A DNA stretch of 64,000 nt, taken from NCBI GenBank assembly GCA_965223305.1, contig CBDCWT010000084.1, positions 372,001-436,000 of the forward strand, read 5' to 3'. How positions within the stretch are numbered: position 1 is the first letter of the stretch; every line of letters starts with the position of its first letter. Both the position numbers and the translations under genes were made by a program. Under the pieces are notes generated by a model that ran no database searches, was not told the DNA's origin, and saw only the letters and a program-made list of their open reading frames with translations. The stretch is from CBDCWT01 sp965223305 (lineage in GTDB: Bacteria > Planctomycetota > Planctomycetia > Pirellulales > Pirellulaceae). Below, one piece after another: positions 55,537 through 64,000 of this stretch.

Positions 55537-55970
55537 TGTTAGACTTTCCCTCTCAACAAAACACGCAATTAACAACCAAGCGTCGCGAAGTCACCGTATG
55601 CTGAAACTAGCATCCCAAACGTAGCGAGTCTGCCATCTTGAATTCCTCCTTAGATGTGGAGGGCTCTTCCCAATCCTAGGAGCGTGTCCAGTTGACGGAA
55701 AAGTGCCACCCGGTCGCGCGTGGAACACAAAAACCATGCTTCAATGGAGTCGATTCAACTCGCTGCAATCAGTAACATAGTCCCATCAGAAAGATGTATC
55801 AGTGCCCGATACACCCCGACCACGACTCCCTTACGTCCCCGACTCGCAGGCAACGTTCGTCCGTCGGCTCAACCTAAACCGCCAACCCGCCCCGAAGACC
55901 ACCAACCTCGTAACCAGCCCAGCGAACATCCCATTCCAATCGCTCCCTAGCCTAGCCAAAGCCACCCAGT

Positions 55971-56327
55971 ATGATCGCCTTCAAACACCTGCCGCCCCAC
56001 TCCGCAGACGAGCAGCCAGTTTTTGAACCCGGACAGCTCGTCTGTCACCGTCGCTATGACTACCGAGGCGTTGTCGTCGCCCGAGATATGGCCTGCCAGG
56101 CCAGCGATGATTGGTACTACAAGAACCAGACACAGCCCTCACGAAACCAACCCTGGTACCACGTGCTCGTCGACCAGACAGAAACATCCACCTACGCCGC
56201 GGCGGAAAATCTAGTCGCCGACACCAGCGGGCTGCCCGTAGAACATCCCCTCGTGCCGCACTTCTTTAGCAACTTTCAAGATGGGGCCTATCGGCGAAAT
56301 GACATCCCCTGGCCCGGCGGCAGCTAG
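55971..56327 (+). CDS. hspQ: HspQ/YccV-like hemimethylated-DNA-binding domain protein
   Basis: 118 residues. Motifs of the YccV/HspQ fold run through the whole chain: FEPGQLVCHRRYDYRGVVVA (~18-37), then CQASDDWYYKNQTQPSRNQP (~42-61), WYHVLVDQTETSTYAAAENL (~62-81), and a C-terminal FFSNFQDGAYRRN. In E. coli HspQ binds hemimethylated DNA and acts as a specificity enhancer for Lon protease; Planctomycetes commonly have a free-standing copy. The start at 55971 is the first good Met. It is convergent with the tatA gene. The preceding ~430 bp (55537-55970) show no other gene. Confidence 0.88.
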   Translation: MIAFKHLPPHSADEQPVFEPGQLVCHRRYDYRGVVVARDMACQASDDWYYKNQTQPSRNQPWYHVLVDQTETSTYAAAENLVADTSGLPVEHPLVPHFFSNFQDGAYRRNDIPWPGGS

Positions 56328-56447
56328 TGTACCGTTTCAGCTTGATTTGGGGGCGCCACCGGAGCCCGAAGGTGGTAGGAGTGTCTCGGCGTGACTTCTC
56401 CACACTCTGGCGAGCGTGGCTACCGAAAATTGAACTACGGAAGACTA

Positions 56448-56747
56448 CTAGCCGGGTGAACGTTCTTCCTCTGTTGTCGGCTCGCTCGACGGCGGCTCAA
56501 ACTTCGGCGCTGTCGGCTCGTCGCCGTCGTCGAAATCGTCATACCCGGCGTCGCCCGCGCCCGATGACGTTACCGAAGGCGAATACGGTTCGCTGTAGTC
56601 AATCGATGTCTGGATATCGTTCAACCCCTTGCGAAACTCGTTGTAACTCTTCCCCATCGAACGGGCCACTTCCGGTAGCCGCTTGCCAAACAGTAATACC
56701 GCCACGATGCCGACGATAATCAACTCTTGCATCCCTAAGCCAAACAT
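56448..56747 (-). CDS. tatA: Twin-arginine translocase subunit TatA/TatB-like
   Basis: 99 residues. A single N-terminal TM helix (MQELIIVGIVAVLLFGKRLP, ~6-25) ends in the family FGKRLPE motif. An amphipathic helix follows (ARSMGKSYNEFRKGLNDIQ, ~28-46), then an acidic Ser/Pro/Glu tail. It would form the oligomeric Tat pore component for export of folded proteins across the inner membrane. It lies 98 bp after the second TatA-like gene on the same strand. No tatC is in the window, so the receptor must be elsewhere. Confidence 0.9.
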   Translation of the reverse strand: MFGLGMQELIIVGIVAVLLFGKRLPEVARSMGKSYNEFRKGLNDIQTSIDYSEPYSPSVTSSGAGDAGYDDFDDGDEPTAPKFEPPSSEPTTEEERSPG

Positions 56748-56845
56748 GACCGCGCCTCATCGATTCAACACGAGAGTCCTGACCACCAAATCACCGCACA
56801 CAAGAAACGAGCACGCTGCCGCCGACCAGTAACAGCCGACCTCGA

Positions 56846-57061
56846 CTACTCCTCGACCTTCCGCTGGTTCTCACCCTCGACGGACGCCGATTCGATTTCG
56901 TCCTCGATGCCGTGTACGCCCTTCTTGAACTCGACGACTCCACGACCCAAGGAACGCATCAAACTCGGTAGCCGGTGTCCAAACAACAACAGCATAATGG
57001 CGGCAATGATCAGCAACTCCCAGTGACCGGGCATGAAACCGAACAGGAGGGGTACAGACAT
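56846..57061 (-). CDS. Second TatA-like protein
   Basis: 71 residues from ATG 57061; an ATG six codons upstream at 57079 is possible. It has the TM helix ELLIIAAIMLLLFGHRLPSL, the amphipathic helix SLGRGVVEFKKGVHGIEDEI and a short acidic tail. It uses FGHRLP in place of FGKRLP. It is paired with the longer tatA downstream, consistent with TatA plus TatB or TatE specialisation, which sequence alone cannot settle. The 277 bp upstream (57062-57338) separate it from the envelope operon and hold no recognisable gene. Confidence 0.87.
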   Translation of the reverse strand: MSVPLLFGFMPGHWELLIIAAIMLLLFGHRLPSLMRSLGRGVVEFKKGVHGIEDEIESASVEGENQRKVEE

Positions 57062-57338
57062 TGTTTCGCTCTCGCACATTAGAGGTCGGACACGGGGTCC
57101 GGAAACGCATGAGTGCGGCGAAAGCGGGTAAGCGCCCGGGTGGGTGCTTCCTGGACCAACTGCGAATCACCGCGCAACGTCGCGCGGTCAGGACCCATCT
57201 GATTGCCTCAATTCTAACGCCCACTGGGCGGCTGTCAAACGCCGCTCGGCTGGTCCGGAGGCTCGACCTGCCTCGAAAGCCTTGGGTTGGAAACAACTTA
57301 GGCGCTGCATGACAAGAAGTTGCGGGTCTTCTTTCCCT

Positions 57339-59366
57339 TCACCTGCGGGCTAACTCGTAGACCGGCAGGTAGCGGTAGTAAACTTCGAGACAGAGGGTCG
57401 CCATCGCGGTGCTGTAAACCCGACCGCCGTAGCCGCCCCACATCGTGTCCGGGTCCCAGCTGCCCGCCAAGCCGCCGTCTCCCCGCTGGCGCGCCAGTAG
57501 CTGGCGCTGCAGGCTGCGATTCCAACTCTCCCACTCCGGTCCCTGTGCCTGAAACAGCGCCAAAGTGCCGTAGTACCAGTAGTAGAGGTCGGCCTTCCCA
57601 GCGGTCGGCGGTCGATCAGAAACAAACTCCGCCGCTTCACGGATCGCGCCGATGTCGCCCTGCCGCCCCAGAAAATATCTGCATGCCAGAGCTTCGGCGG
57701 TCATTACGGGCGATACCCTTTCACCCCGCCGGTAACTGGCAAGCCCGTTGTAGGTTCCCGACGAAACGTCGTTCAAGAACCGCAGCATGCCGCCCCGTGT
57801 CTTGCCGGGAATCTGAATTCCCGCCAACTCAGCGCTCTTGAGCGCCATGACTTGCCAGCCGAACTGACTCATATCGCCCGGATCACCAGGCTGGTACCTC
57901 CAGCCACCCGTAACAGGGTGCTGTGCTTCGACCGTGTAGTGAATCGCACGAGTCACGTACGGCTCCAGCCGCTGGTCACCAGTCAGCGCCATCGCCTCAC
58001 TCATTGCCAGCGTGGCGATTCCGTGGCAGTACATCCGCGCATACAGGCTGGCTTCCCCTGCCAAGTTGCCGTCCGCAGCTTGAACTCGCATCAAATATTC
58101 CAGCCCCCGCTGCACGTTAGCACGGTAGATACCTGCCAGGTGACTGTCACCCGAGCCGAGCAGCGCCAGCAGCGCCAGTCCCGTGATACCCGTGTCCGCT
58201 TCGCTCCCTGCGCGACGTCGGTCATGACCCAACACTCTGGTTTCGCGGCCGGCGCCAAAGTGATCTGCGTCCCAGCGCCCATCAGCGTGTTGATTGGCCG
58301 CCAGCCATGCCAAAGCAGCCGCAACCGATTCCTCGGTCTGGCGAGATCCTCCGTATCGCTGCAACAAGCGCGGTCGATCCACGCTTGCTCGTAACGAATA
58401 GAGCTCGGGTAGACGGGAACTGTCGCCCGACCGCAAGTCACCGGCCATCTCCACCTGCTGCCGGTCATCTGTGACTTGCTGCGGCTCGCGGCCCTCTGGG
58501 GTGCTAACAACAGCGCGAGCGGGGGCCGGTTCTGTCGTTTTCACGGCGGTACCAGGCGCGAGCGCCTCCGGGAGGAGGTTATCGGCCGCCCTCGGCTCGT
58601 CGCGATCACCCTCGGCTGCGTCCGAGGTGGAGCCACCGGCTGGGAGATCGGCAAGCCGCTGGAGCTGTGCGGAAGGGTCGAGCAGTACCTTTGGTGTGGG
58701 CACACTCTCCGTGCGGGCATCGGGCGCTGAAGATTGCGCTATCGGCCGGCGCACCAGGGGAACTGCCGCGGGCGATGAGGGTGCCGGCTCATCGGCTGGC
58801 GTCACTTCTGCGATCTCCGGCTGAGCATCTCCGGGAACGGCGGCGCGCTGGGGCTGGGCCGTAGCGGTCAACTCGGCAACCGGACGGGCTGGCTCGGCCG
58901 TCGGCACATGGGTGACGGAGACTTGAGGACTGAACTCCACCTCCGGCAGCTGCCATTTAGTTGGTTCAGCGGTTGGCGGCAGTACCTGCCGTTCAACCGA
59001 CTCGGTCACCGGGCTCGTCGTTTCGGTCGGAAACTCACTCCACGGCTCACGATCCTGTGGCCGTTCCGGCTCGGGGGGATCGTCCGCGCCCTCGACAGCG
59101 ATCGACGCCAAGCGGATGACCGTTTCCGGCCGTTTGCCCGGATGATCGAGGATCAGCTTCGTTCCGTAGGCATAGGTGATGAAGAGGATGTGGGCGAAAA
59201 CCGAGAGCGCGATGCACTTCGAGAGGGGCTTTGCTTGCCCCCAGCGGGTCCCCATCAGGATCAGCAGCGCCACCGTCAACACCGCCAGGCCGACCCACTG
59301 TGCGACCACTAGCGGGTCCGCAGAGATCGCATCGCCTGGTATCAGTCCGTCCGGCAGCAGGTTCAT
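57339..59366 (-). CDS. Membrane-anchored terpenoid-cyclase/prenyltransferase-fold protein
   Basis: 675 residues. Two N-terminal TM helices (~20-43 VVAQWVGLAVLTVALLILMG; ~51-73 CIALSVFAHILFITYAYGTK) precede a long Pro/Glu/Thr-rich linker (~85-330). The C-terminal alpha-alpha toroid (~350-665) has repeats of the squalene-cyclase/prenyltransferase type: ALAWLAANQHADGRWDAD, GLEYLMRVQAADGNLAG and QLLARQRGDGGLAGSWDPD. The cyclase DxDD acid motif is not evident, so the toroid is more likely a binding domain than a cyclase. It is the last gene of the TPR-ExbB-ExbD operon. A TM anchor plus stretched linker beside ExbB/ExbD recalls TonB/TolA architecture; this is inference. Confidence 0.82.
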   Translation of the reverse strand: MNLLPDGLIPGDAISADPLVVAQWVGLAVLTVALLILMGTRWGQAKPLSKCIALSVFAHILFITYAYGTKLILDHPGKRPETVIRLASIAVEGADDPPEPERPQDREPWSEFPTETTSPVTESVERQVLPPTAEPTKWQLPEVEFSPQVSVTHVPTAEPARPVAELTATAQPQRAAVPGDAQPEIAEVTPADEPAPSSPAAVPLVRRPIAQSSAPDARTESVPTPKVLLDPSAQLQRLADLPAGGSTSDAAEGDRDEPRAADNLLPEALAPGTAVKTTEPAPARAVVSTPEGREPQQVTDDRQQVEMAGDLRSGDSSRLPELYSLRASVDRPRLLQRYGGSRQTEESVAAALAWLAANQHADGRWDADHFGAGRETRVLGHDRRRAGSEADTGITGLALLALLGSGDSHLAGIYRANVQRGLEYLMRVQAADGNLAGEASLYARMYCHGIATLAMSEAMALTGDQRLEPYVTRAIHYTVEAQHPVTGGWRYQPGDPGDMSQFGWQVMALKSAELAGIQIPGKTRGGMLRFLNDVSSGTYNGLASYRRGERVSPVMTAEALACRYFLGRQGDIGAIREAAEFVSDRPPTAGKADLYYWYYGTLALFQAQGPEWESWNRSLQRQLLARQRGDGGLAGSWDPDTMWGGYGGRVYSTAMATLCLEVYYRYLPVYELARR

Positions 59367-59416
59367 GACGGTGATGGCTTAGTTGATGACGAGGATGAAG
59401 ACTGGGATAGGTGGAT

Positions 59417-59845
59417 TCAGCGATGCAGTGGTTCGCCGCGCGCGAGCCGAACGGAAATTCCCATGTCGGAGATACCGGCCTCGCGGCAGGCACCCAAAAC
59501 GCTGGCCACATGCTGAAAGGCGCCCTCTGCATCGCCCCGCACCAGCACACCGAGCTCGGCATATTCGCTGCGCGCTGCCTCGAGCCGTTCGACCAGCTGA
59601 GGCAAGCTCACTTCCTCACGATCCAAGATGATGCGTCCATCCTGGTGAACGTTGACGACGCGCTTCTCAGGCGCGGGTGATAGGGCTTTGATATTCGCTA
59701 CCTGTGGTACCTGCAAAGAGATCTTCCGTTCCAGCTCGGTGAACTTGGTGCCGACCATGAAGAAAATAATGAGTAGGAACACGACATCGATCATCGGTGT
59801 CAAGTTCAGTGATGGTGGGTCGTCGTGATGTGTCTTCAGTGGCAT
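59417..59845 (-). CDS. exbD: ExbD/TolR-family proton-channel protein
   Basis: 142 residues. A short cytosolic N-terminus is followed by one TM helix, NLTPMIDVVFLLIIFFMVGT, with the family's essential Asp at residue 20. A periplasmic domain (~45-142) contains ISLQVPQVA, then RIILDREEVSLPQLVERLEA and VLVRGDAEGAFQHVASVLGA. With ExbB it forms a proton-driven motor in the inner membrane. Its ATG starts one base after the ExbB stop (TGA-G-ATG), showing tight coupling. The gap to the next gene is 50 bp. Confidence 0.92.
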   Translation of the reverse strand: MPLKTHHDDPPSLNLTPMIDVVFLLIIFFMVGTKFTELERKISLQVPQVANIKALSPAPEKRVVNVHQDGRIILDREEVSLPQLVERLEAARSEYAELGVLVRGDAEGAFQHVASVLGACREAGISDMGISVRLARGEPLHR

Positions 59846-59846
59846 C

Positions 59847-60725
59847 TCAGGCCGCCTTTCCCTTGCGATTGGCCTTTCCAGCTGCCTCGGCTGAAATCAG
59901 TGCCACAATCTGTTGCCCCAGCGCATCGATTTCCGTTGTCAAACGATCGACGCGACCGACAAAAAACAGATAGGCGATGAGCGCCGGAATTGCGACAGAA
60001 AGGCCGGCAGCCGTGGTCAGCAGGGCTTGGCTGATTCCGCCGGCGAGCAGTTCGGGCCGGCCCATGGCATCGGCGGTGGCAATCGCGTTAAAGGCACGGA
60101 TCATCCCCAACACGGTGCCCAGCATGCCCAGCAGGGGACTAATGGTCGAGATCCCGTTAAAGAGCCGCAGATACCTTCGTAAGCCATTCGTGACCCGTTC
60201 GCCGGCATCGATAATCGCCTGCTCGACCTCCACCGAGGGGCGGCCCCATTTGTGCGCCGCAGCGCCGAACACTTCTGCTACCGGGCTGTGATTGTCTTCG
60301 CACAGCTTAATTGCCTTATCCCGATCGAGCTGCTGCTCGCGCAACTGCTGCAAGAAGCGACGAACGAAGGGACCGGGTATGACCCGTCCGCGCCGCAGGC
60401 TAACGGCGCGCTCAAATACAAACACGAGTAGCGCAAAAGAACAGACACCGATCGGGACCATCAAAGGGCCACCGTCACGGATGACCTGCAGCAGGTTCTT
60501 GGTTGGAATCGGGTTCTCGCTGACCAAAGGGCTCGCCAGCTCCGGCGCAGGCGGTGCCGCCACGTTCGTTTGAGCGCCGGCGATCGAGCAGAGTCCGAGC
60601 AGCAAACCCAAGGCGCATCCAAGCCAGCGTCCGGCGAACTTCCCAGTTTGCACCGAGGCGGTCGACACAGTCTTCGTCGTCGACAGCCGAGTTCGAGCAA
60701 GTGGCGGGGCAAGACTTCTAATCAT
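59847..60725 (-). CDS. exbB: ExbB/TolQ/MotA-family proton-channel protein
   Basis: 292 residues. An N-terminal signal-like segment (~30-52, LGCALGLLLGLCSIAGAQ) precedes the conserved core, as in planctomycete and other extended ExbB proteins. The core has TM1 (~87-107, PIGVCSFALLVFVFERAVSL), a cytosolic domain with LCEDNHSPVAEVFGAAAHKW, then TM2 (~190-213, ISPLLGMLGTVLGMIRAF) and TM3 (~232-257, GLSVAIPALIAYLFFVG). It partners the immediately following ExbD. The family call is firm. The driven machine is probably the TPR and toroid proteins of the same operon and not a classical TonB receptor. Confidence 0.92.
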   Translation of the reverse strand: MIRSLAPPLARTRLSTTKTVSTASVQTGKFAGRWLGCALGLLLGLCSIAGAQTNVAAPPAPELASPLVSENPIPTKNLLQVIRDGGPLMVPIGVCSFALLVFVFERAVSLRRGRVIPGPFVRRFLQQLREQQLDRDKAIKLCEDNHSPVAEVFGAAAHKWGRPSVEVEQAIIDAGERVTNGLRRYLRLFNGISTISPLLGMLGTVLGMIRAFNAIATADAMGRPELLAGGISQALLTTAAGLSVAIPALIAYLFFVGRVDRLTTEIDALGQQIVALISAEAAGKANRKGKAA

Positions 60726-60803
60726 CTCGGTTCCTCAGAGTTTTCGCTGCTAGGGCAGGGGGGGGCTAGGCGAGCGTTGATTGTGGGAGAGGGTGGCAGT
60801 TGT

Positions 60804-63755
60804 TCAATTGGGGACCTCAGCAGCAGCTTGACGCTGTGCGATTGCAAGTCGCTCGGAGGCTTCGGCTTGGAAGCCGTTCTGCGGATACTCCTGCAGTAGT
60901 TGCTCATACAGCTGTACGGCGTGTTTCCATTTGCGAGTCAACTCGTAGCACTTGCCGGCCTGCAACAGCGCCGCGGCTTGCCATTGGGGGTAGGTGTAGA
61001 GGCTCTCGACTCTATGATAGGCTCTGATTGCCTGATCGAAGTTCTTCTGGTGGAAGTGCGACTCGCCGATCATCCACTGGGCCATCGCTGCAGTCTCTGA
61101 CCGCCGACCGTGAGGCGAATGCACCACGCGTTCGTACGCTTGCCGGGCATCTGCGAACCGAGCTTGTGCTGCTAAGCACCTTCCCAGCAGGTAGTCAACT
61201 TCGTACAGCTGTTTGAAATCAGGAAAATGCGCCCGCAGGCTCTCAGCCAGCTCGTAGGCTGCCTGCCAATCTCTATGCTGAGCGCGGATTTGGGCGCGGC
61301 GCAGCGGCACCATCGCTGCCCATTCGTGACGACTTGGTCCTTCGTCGGCCGCAGCCAAGTTGTCGAATAGCGGCTCGGCAAGATTGAATTGGCCTTGCCG
61401 AAAATGGGCTTCGGCGATCCAGTAGGTCGCCGAGCGGCTCAGTGGGGAGGCGGCATAGTCCTCCGACAAGCGGCTGAAGGAGTGGACTGCGTCGGACCAG
61501 CGTTGCGCGCGGATGGCCACTTGTCCCTTGAGGTATAGCGCATGAATCTGCAGGTCGGTGCCGCAGTCGCTTTCGAGCAACTCGTCGGCGAGCCCGTCGG
61601 CCCGCGCCAGATGGTTGGCATCGGCGGCGGCCGTCGCCAGACGGTAGACAGCGTCGGCCCGGTAGGGGCTGTCCCGGTGTTCCTGCGCGAGTCGCTCGAA
61701 GGTCTGCCTGGCCCGGTCCGGCCGTTTCAAGTCGGTAAACGTCCATGCCAACAAATAGAGCGCCGCATCCCGACTCGTGAAGTTTGGGTGTTCGTTCAGC
61801 AGCCGGTCCAAAAGTACTCGAGCTTGGTCAAAGCGATGGAGTTCGTTGTTGATTTGGGCCAGTTCGAAAAGCGCCTGAGCGGCGTCGTTCGATGTCGGAG
61901 CGGCTTGGATCGCTTGCCCGAACGACTCCATCGCGTCGCCGTCTCTGTCTAGGCGACGGAGCGCCTGACCGCGTCGCACGGCGGCGTTGGCGGCAACCGC
62001 GGCTGGAGCGAATTCGGCGAGCTGTGCAAAGGTCTCTGCGGCCGCGGCGAGCTGGTCCCGGTCCCACTGCAACTGTCCCAAGCGGAGCAGGCTGGCAACT
62101 CGTTCTGACTCGGGAGAGTTAGCTCCGCCTAACTGCTCGAGCAGCATTTCCGCCACATCAAATCTCTCAGCTGCGGCGGCTCTCTCGGCGAGCAACTGAG
62201 TGGTCGGCCCGTAGAGTGCATGATCCGAGCCATCTCTTGCGAGAGCTTGGTGCTCGGCGACGGCGGCTTCGAGCTGCCCGGCTTCCGCCAACGCGACGAC
62301 GAGCTTGGCCCGGCATTCCACGGATTCATTGCCGCTGGGGTTTTCGGCGAGATAGTCTCGCAGAGCAGGGATGGCCTGCTGATACCGCCGGAGCGCCATG
62401 AACGCAGACGAGCGGGCGACGAGGACACCTGCGGCGAGGTCGGGCTCGGCCGCGGTCGGGCGAACGGCATCGAGGATCTGCAGCGCGTCCTCAGTCCGTC
62501 CACCACCGAGGTAGGCGAGCCCCAGATAGTAGTCGTTCGCCCGTTCAAAGTAAGGACGTTCACCCGGCCGAAGTGGATTGTCGTTCTCGGCCCGCCCCCG
62601 GCTGCTCCGCAGCTCTTCGAGGATGTCGGCGGCCGTCTGGTACTCCCCAGATTTCAGATGGGAGCGTGCCAGTGTCTGTCGAACCTGGTGGCGCAGTGGG
62701 CTCTCCCGATGCTGGTCGAAAAACTGCGCTGCCAGCCGACGAGCTGCCTGATGGTCCCCCGCATTGACTGCCAACTCGACCAAGAGCTGCTGAGCGTCAT
62801 CTGCCCAGCGGCCGCTCGGCCAACGCTCGAGAATCGTCTGATAGTGCTGGCCGGCTTCGCTCATGTTCCCCAGGGCGCGGAGTGTTTCGGCCAACGAGAA
62901 CTCAATGGCGGCGGCCAGCCGATGTTCGGCGGCGCTCTTTGACGCCGAACGAAGAACGTCCGCAGCTTCCTGCCAACGGTGCAACCTACGGAGCGACTCG
63001 GCACGCCAATAGCTGGCGTCGATTTGGAATTCGCTTTCGCCGAATTCGCTTGCGAGTCTCTCCAATGGCGCCAGGGCTGCGTCGTAGTCGCCAGTTCGGT
63101 GGTAGAGGACCCCCAAGTGGAGTAACGCGCTATCGACGAATGGCGTTGAGGACTCCTGGCTGAGCACCGTGAATCGATCGATTCCCTGCTGTACGTCGCC
63201 CAGCAGAGTAGCGGCCTTGGCCAGACCGAATCGGCACTCGGCCGAGAGCGGGCCGTGCGGATATTTCTCAAGAGCTAGTCCGTAGTGACGCTTGGCGTCG
63301 GCCGCTGAGTTTCTGGCCAGGGCCATTTCACCCATGTACGGCAGCGCATAAGCGTTCATCGGATCATGAGGGTAACTGCGCACGAACCGGCCAATGGCGC
63401 TCGCAGCTGTCTGAAAGTCGCCTGCCAAGAACGCTGCTTCTCCGATGCGAAATGTGGCCTGTCGAGCGTAGCGGTGCGCTGGCTCCGCTTCGATGAAGTC
63501 ACGAAACTGCCGCCCCGCCTCGGCATACTCACCGAACTGGATGAGCGATTCACCGAGAAAGAACCGCACGACATTGGCGCGACCGTGGCCGGGATAGTCG
63601 CGGAGGAAAGCCGTGAACTCATCGGCAGCCTCTTGCCAACGGCTCAGTTCGTAATGGCGCGCCGCCACGGCGTACTGATCGTCCGCGGATTCGGCGAGCG
63701 CCACGGCCGCAGGGGCCAAGCTGAGCAGGGCGAGCAGCGTCCGGAATAGGTACAT
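60804..63755 (-). CDS. Secreted TPR protein (envelope scaffold)
   Basis: 983 residues from ATG 63755, which opens directly into the signal peptide MYLFRTLLALLSLAPAAVAL. The frame is open to 63971, but that part crosses a palindromic repeat and is not protein-like. The rest is almost wholly TPR/Sel1-like helical hairpins, some 20 or more, for example QYAVAARHYELSRWQEAADE and ALLQAGKCYELTRKWKHAVQ. The early repeats resemble YbgF/CpoB and BamD, which work with the Tol system. It should form a long periplasmic superhelix. It lies 78 bp upstream of exbB on the same strand, so it is the first gene of the operon. The role is inferred from context; the TPR assignment is sure. Confidence 0.87.
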   Translation of the reverse strand: MYLFRTLLALLSLAPAAVALAESADDQYAVAARHYELSRWQEAADEFTAFLRDYPGHGRANVVRFFLGESLIQFGEYAEAGRQFRDFIEAEPAHRYARQATFRIGEAAFLAGDFQTAASAIGRFVRSYPHDPMNAYALPYMGEMALARNSAADAKRHYGLALEKYPHGPLSAECRFGLAKAATLLGDVQQGIDRFTVLSQESSTPFVDSALLHLGVLYHRTGDYDAALAPLERLASEFGESEFQIDASYWRAESLRRLHRWQEAADVLRSASKSAAEHRLAAAIEFSLAETLRALGNMSEAGQHYQTILERWPSGRWADDAQQLLVELAVNAGDHQAARRLAAQFFDQHRESPLRHQVRQTLARSHLKSGEYQTAADILEELRSSRGRAENDNPLRPGERPYFERANDYYLGLAYLGGGRTEDALQILDAVRPTAAEPDLAAGVLVARSSAFMALRRYQQAIPALRDYLAENPSGNESVECRAKLVVALAEAGQLEAAVAEHQALARDGSDHALYGPTTQLLAERAAAAERFDVAEMLLEQLGGANSPESERVASLLRLGQLQWDRDQLAAAAETFAQLAEFAPAAVAANAAVRRGQALRRLDRDGDAMESFGQAIQAAPTSNDAAQALFELAQINNELHRFDQARVLLDRLLNEHPNFTSRDAALYLLAWTFTDLKRPDRARQTFERLAQEHRDSPYRADAVYRLATAAADANHLARADGLADELLESDCGTDLQIHALYLKGQVAIRAQRWSDAVHSFSRLSEDYAASPLSRSATYWIAEAHFRQGQFNLAEPLFDNLAAADEGPSRHEWAAMVPLRRAQIRAQHRDWQAAYELAESLRAHFPDFKQLYEVDYLLGRCLAAQARFADARQAYERVVHSPHGRRSETAAMAQWMIGESHFHQKNFDQAIRAYHRVESLYTYPQWQAAALLQAGKCYELTRKWKHAVQLYEQLLQEYPQNGFQAEASERLAIAQRQAAAEVPN

Positions 63756-63809
63756 CGTGATACCAATAGTCAAAGTCTTCGCGCCGTGCGCAGTTTCTTC
63801 ACTCGGGCT

Positions 63810-63857
63810 CCCCCCCTCATCCGGCCTTCGGCCACCTTCTCCCCGCCGGGGAGAAGG
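63810..63857. repeat. REP-like palindromic repeat
   Basis: CCCCCCTCATCCGGCCTTCG is followed by CCTTCTCCCC-GCC-GGGGAGAAGG (63835-63857), a perfect 10 bp inverted repeat. Related dispersed palindromes are common in many GC-rich genomes. It lies just upstream of the TPR gene and, when translated, makes the spurious N-terminal extension of that frame. Confidence 0.6.
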
Positions 63858-64000
63858 GACTTTGGGCCGCGCCGGGTACTCTCCAGGCTTCCGGAGCCGA
63901 GGCCGGATCAGCCCGGTCTTGTTTCCATCCATGGTCTGCGAACTGTAACTCTCGAATGGCCGGTCGGACAAGTCCGAAGCAGTTCACACCGACTGGAACG

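Noticed and set aside
55720..55950. A 76-codon ORF upstream of hspQ
   Set aside because: Low-complexity Pro/Thr/Arg composition, no RBS, and it ends in the leader of hspQ.
56388..56446. A full copy of the 2798-2878 inverted repeat between hspQ and tatA
   Set aside because: Only one arm resembles it (CTCTGGCGAG then GGCTAC). The partner arm is not found, so it is at most a half-site.
57339..59366. A functional squalene-hopene cyclase
   Set aside because: There is a toroid fold but no evident DxDD catalytic motif, it is fused to two TM helices and a linker, and it sits in an exbBD operon.

Overview
The window looks like chromosomal DNA of a planctomycete of the Pirellula/Rhodopirellula kind. 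This is inferred from the protein families, not from a marker gene. The pointers are three very large exported proteins whose N-termini carry a basic stretch followed by a LEPR-type sorting motif (LEPRRVLAG, LEKRNLLTV, LEARQLLAA), dockerin-like C-termini, a secreted WD40 protein with the linker usual in planctomycete kinase/WD40 proteins, an M56/carboxypeptidase-regulatory-like sensor, and a TPR / ExbB / ExbD / terpenoid-cyclase-fold operon.

Layout. 1-2.9 kb: a TPR-AAA ATPase (-) and an RCK-gated potassium channel (+). 2.9-28.2 kb: one giant surface-protein gene (-), about 8,400 codons, whose first 2.2 kb is broken by three single-base excesses in short homopolymers. 28.6-30.5 kb: a secreted proline-rich protein. 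30.5-34.7 kb: a secreted WD40 protein bracketed by two inverted arrays of the same ~224 bp repeat. 34.7-38.1 kb: a LEPR-type FG-GAP/Calx-beta/cohesin/dockerin protein (-). 38.4-40.3 kb: a scarred region with a decayed ParE toxin copy, a lipoprotein, an esterase fragment and a frameshifted ORF. 40.4-46.5 kb: a 2,035-residue LEPR-type protein with ten almost identical SdrD-B-like repeats.

46.7-54.8 kb: an ~8 kb element integrated in the 3' half of a tRNA-Val(CAC) gene. It is bounded by a perfect 45 bp direct repeat and has AAAGGTGCCC-type motifs near both ends. It holds a ParD/ParE-like module, a zeta-toxin-like kinase with a small downstream partner, a frameshifted tyrosine recombinase, and a BlaI-type repressor with an M56 (BlaR1-like) membrane protease whose sensor part is carboxypeptidase-regulatory-like domains plus leucine-rich repeats. 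Two 16 bp palindromic operators lie at the blaI promoter.

55-64 kb: a small membrane protein, HspQ/YccV, two TatA-like proteins, then an operon read right to left: secreted TPR protein, ExbB, ExbD, and a membrane-anchored toroid-fold protein. This operon probably forms a proton-motive-force-coupled envelope complex.

Overall the window concerns the cell surface (giant matrix or adhesin proteins, envelope energisation, Tat export) plus one mobile island with two toxin-antitoxin modules and a regulated-proteolysis signalling pair. Several frame breaks (three in the giant gene, two in the recombinase, one near 39.9 kb) are one-base homopolymer changes, so sequencing error must be excluded before calling them decay.
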